Positions 61,801 through 64,000 of a stretch of DNA of 64,000 bases are shown piece after piece. The position numbers and the translations under genes were made by a program. Within the stretch, counting starts at the first letter, position 1, and each line of letters begins with the position of its first letter. Below the pieces are notes generated by a model. It ran no database searches, had not been told where the DNA came from, and worked only from the letters and a program-made list of their open reading frames with translations. The stretch spans positions 372,001 to 436,000 of the forward strand of contig OY723319.1 of the NCBI GenBank assembly GCA_963210315.1. The letters are read 5' to 3'. The DNA is from Rhynchopus euleeides (lineage: Eukaryota; Euglenozoa; Diplonemea; Diplonemida; Diplonemidae).

Positions 61801-64000
61801 GGAGCACCGCGCCCCTCCCGCAGACCGCAGCGGGCTGGCCACCCGTCACCTTCGTTGTGTTCCCCTCCTGCACTGTGCGCCGCTTCGTCACGGCAGAGGT
61901 GCCCCAGAAATACTGCCCGGTGTAAGGTGGGACAATCTCCACAGAGCTCGCATCGGTCAGCACCACCTGGAGCGACGCAGTCGGGCTGGTCGAATCCCCC
62001 GCTGCAACCGGGAGCTCTGTGACGGCTGGGCTGTTGAGGACACATGCCCCTGCGCCGAAGCCCTCTTTGAAAATCCCCTCCACCGTCGCATCGTTTCCAA
62101 AGGGGTTGACGGATGCGACGCACCGCGATGGGTCTGTCACGTTAAGCGCGAGGCATTGGAAGCAACCTGCGGGTGAAAAGGCCCCGGGGTTGATTTTAAT
62201 CGAGGACACCCCACCCCAGTCGAGCGTCGTCACATTCGGGGGCTGCGGGTGGCCGCCCCGGAGGTTGGTCGCCTGGAGGCGGAGGCGGACGACCCTCCCG
62301 GGGACACTCCTTGCGACAGCCACAATGCCCGAGGGGGTTTGGGTCGATTCGACTGCCAGAGTGCCGCTCGAAACCCAGCTCCATTCGAACAGCTCCGCCG
62401 CAGCGTACGATACGGAGAAGGACTGGGCTGAGATGTTGCCCCCGTTGGGGTCCTGCAGCCCAACCGGGGGTGTCACCGTGACGTTGCAGAGGCACGGCCC
62501 GCCTAGCGGCTTGTTGAATCTAAGGAGTGAGAGGCGGAACTCAGCGACGCCTCGGGAGAACCTCACCCGAGGGGGGGTGACGGACCCAGTCGCGCAGGCC
62601 CCGCAGTCGACAGACGCCTCGGCATGGCCTGCAACCTCGCTCAGAGAGAGGAACCAACGGGAGTCCCCCGGCGCAGCTCCGGGGGTCTGTGCGATGAGGA
62701 ATGCTTTGAAAACACAGGCCGGGTCGCCCTGCTGGAGGCCTGTCTTGGCGCAGGCAGGGGCCCCCCCTGAGGCAGTCTGGGGTTGGGACGGGTCGCTGAG
62801 GGCCATCCTCTGAGCGATGAGGGAAAAATCCACCACAGGGACCTTCCTCTCCCCGTAGTAGCTCACAGCTGCGTCGTGGGGGACGCCCTCTATGAGGAAG
62901 CGGAGGGGAACCGCGATGCCGGGCTGCGAGGGGGCGACGGAGATCGTCACCGCGCCAACCCCGCCCCTCTCCCCGGCGAGGGCGGGGATTGGGATCCCGT
63001 TGTGCACCAGGGTTCCGGAGGAAACCCTCACCTCGGGGTCTCCTGTTGAGAGGGTCGAAAGGACAAGCGCTTCGTCCTGCAAAACAGCTGGAATCGCCTC
63101 CGCAGCAGGCATCTGGCTCAGAGAGAGCTTCGCCGCAACCCGCGCCCCACTCCCGATAGGGTCTGAAGAATACAGGGGGTGAAACCCAGAATGTGTCGGA
63201 CCCCCCACAGTATAGGCCCTATCTCCCGCCTCATCAGATGCGTAAGCTTCGAAGGTCCAGACGCCGGTTGATGTCGGGTTGGAGAACCACTGCGTCGCCC
63301 CGTCGCGGAGGGAGAAGGCTGGCACAACGACAATCTGGGTCGGATCCGCCAGCACCGTATGGAGGTATACAGCAGGCTCCGGAGTGAAGGGAAGCGTCAC
63401 GTTACACACATAGCAAGCCCTGCTGTAGTGGAGCCGCATCATGGCGGACCCATCCTCAGTCGCATGTCCCCGCAGGGGGGTTGTGACGGTGGGGACACCA
63501 CCCCCGCCGTTCCCATTGCCAGAGATGAGGGGGTGGGGGACGGCAGGGGAGGCGCCGTCCGGCGCCCCACCCGGCGGGCCGACGCCGAAGGAGGGGATGT
63601 TGTGGGAGTCGACCTGGATGGCGGAGACGGAGAAAGGGTGCCTCTTCCGCACAGCGTTGAGCGGGCTCCCTGCGGGGATCCACTTCACCCCGCACGTCAG
63701 CACGCGGTAGGATAGGGCTGCCCCGACAGCAGGGAGTGCGCCTGTGAGGTCGTAGTGCCGCATCCTGAAGGATCCTGTCTTTTGGATTACATCAGGAACC
63801 TCCGCATCGGGGTCACCCACCGTCTTCTCCAAAAGGTACTCCAGCCAGATCTCACACCTGCTGCATGGCCTGGTGAAGAAGAAGGCAAAGGCCCCCGAGT
63901 CAGCCTGGACAAGCTGCGAGCGGTACTGCGTGGAGGAGGAGAAATCGGCGGGGGAGACAGCTGCATCACACCCTGTTGGGGGTGACGCGCCGTTCCGCGC
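58865..64000 (-). CDS. Large surface-type protein, four exons, 5' end outside the window
   Basis: Exons on the minus strand: 64000-60678 (open to the edge), 60540-60113, 59872-59727 and 59416-58865, joined by introns of 137, 240 and 310 bp with GT-AG ends (donors GTATGTC, GTATGTG, GTATGCA). Phases agree at each junction, giving about 1,480 residues. The long first exon is rich in beta-strand-like, Gly/Pro/Ser/Thr sequence with scattered paired cysteines (C-Y-V-C-N-V-T-L-P, C-F-Q-C-L-A-L-N-V-T) and N-x-S/T sites, as in extracellular proteins with repeated Ig- or PKD-like modules. The last exon has a polyglutamine run, a Thr/Pro-rich stalk and a hydrophobic C-terminus (C-F-L-C-S-A-A-V-V-V-L-L-W), fitting a GPI signal or membrane anchor. 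No known family was recognised. It ends with TGA 58865-58867. Confidence 0.7.
59417..59726 (-). other. Intron 3 of the surface-protein gene
   Basis: Donor GTATGCA at 59726, acceptor ...caccctgcag at 59417 with a C-rich tract before it; phase 0. It faintly resembles 42625-42710. Confidence 0.6.
59873..60112 (-). other. Intron 2 of the surface-protein gene
   Basis: Donor GTATGTG at 60112, acceptor ...tttcgcag at 59873; phase 1. It contains a dispersed motif (gagcacctgctcttgatgtg, about 60005) that is also seen near 10848 and 28740. The frame stays open through it, so retention cannot be excluded. Confidence 0.5.
60541..60677 (-). other. Intron 1 of the surface-protein gene
   Basis: Donor GTATGTC at 60677, acceptor ...cacgcag at 60541; phase 2. 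It contains a (CA)n run and a poly-G run (minus strand), so intron sequence shares the homopolymer habit of intergenic DNA. Confidence 0.65.

Overview
This window reads as nuclear DNA of a free-living protist. Genes are sparse and mostly intronless (three adenylate cyclases and a GH92 glycosidase are single open frames). The multi-exon gene at the right edge has GT-AG introns whose donors begin GTATG. Intergenic DNA is crowded with poly-G/poly-C tracts, microsatellites, foldback repeats and retroelements. I found no rRNA or tRNA gene, CRISPR array or bacterial operon. The Gag - tyrosine recombinase - reverse transcriptase order of the two main retroelements is, as I recall it, that of VIPER-type elements of kinetoplastids. 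Together with the receptor-like cyclase family this makes a euglenozoan (for example a diplonemid) a reasonable but unproven guess.

Layout. 1-1,580: repeats only. 1,581-9,327: tyrosine-recombinase (YR) retroelement RE1 (+ strand: Gag, YR, RT/RNase H). It is interrupted by a 3.58-kb terminal-inverted-repeat insertion (5,308-8,886, 5-bp target duplication CCCTG), which itself carries a 691-bp near-perfect palindrome. 9,328-20,632: mostly gene-free, with an ORF broken by one in-frame TAG, a minisatellite block, a 2-kb TAACG-rich foldback element and a truncated RE1-type Gag. 21,217-23,328: adenylate cyclase 1 (-). 23,881-28,596: RE2 (-), structurally complete, with split direct repeats A1 / B1-A2-B2. 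29,337-31,409: 5'-truncated LINE-type element. 31,410-35,722: small foldback/MITE-like repeats. 35,723-38,458: secreted GH92 alpha-mannosidase (-). 38,459-44,579: gene-poor. 44,580-46,724 and 49,171-51,210: adenylate cyclases 2 and 3 (-). 51,727-52,250: dense cluster of distinct hairpins. 54,992-55,521: second LINE fragment beside a 200-bp GA tract. 56,354-57,418: Ala/Pro-rich protein with a C-terminal membrane helix (-). 58,865-64,000: four exons of a large surface-type protein (-), open at the window edge.

Most notable result: in both YR retroelements Gag, YR and RT lie in successive -1 frames. Each Gag ends with an in-phase X_XXY_YYZ slippery heptamer (GGGAAAG in RE1, GGGGGGC in RE2), exactly three codons before the Gag stop, and each is followed after 7-8 nt by a short hairpin containing that stop. 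This predicts Gag-YR fusion by programmed -1 frameshifting. Both RTs also carry W-M/V-D-N in place of the usual x-x-D-D active-site motif.

The three cyclases are a paralogous family on one strand. Their catalytic-domain DNA is almost identical while flanking domains have diverged, which points to gene conversion. All gene names and functions are inferred by eye from motifs; no database search was possible.
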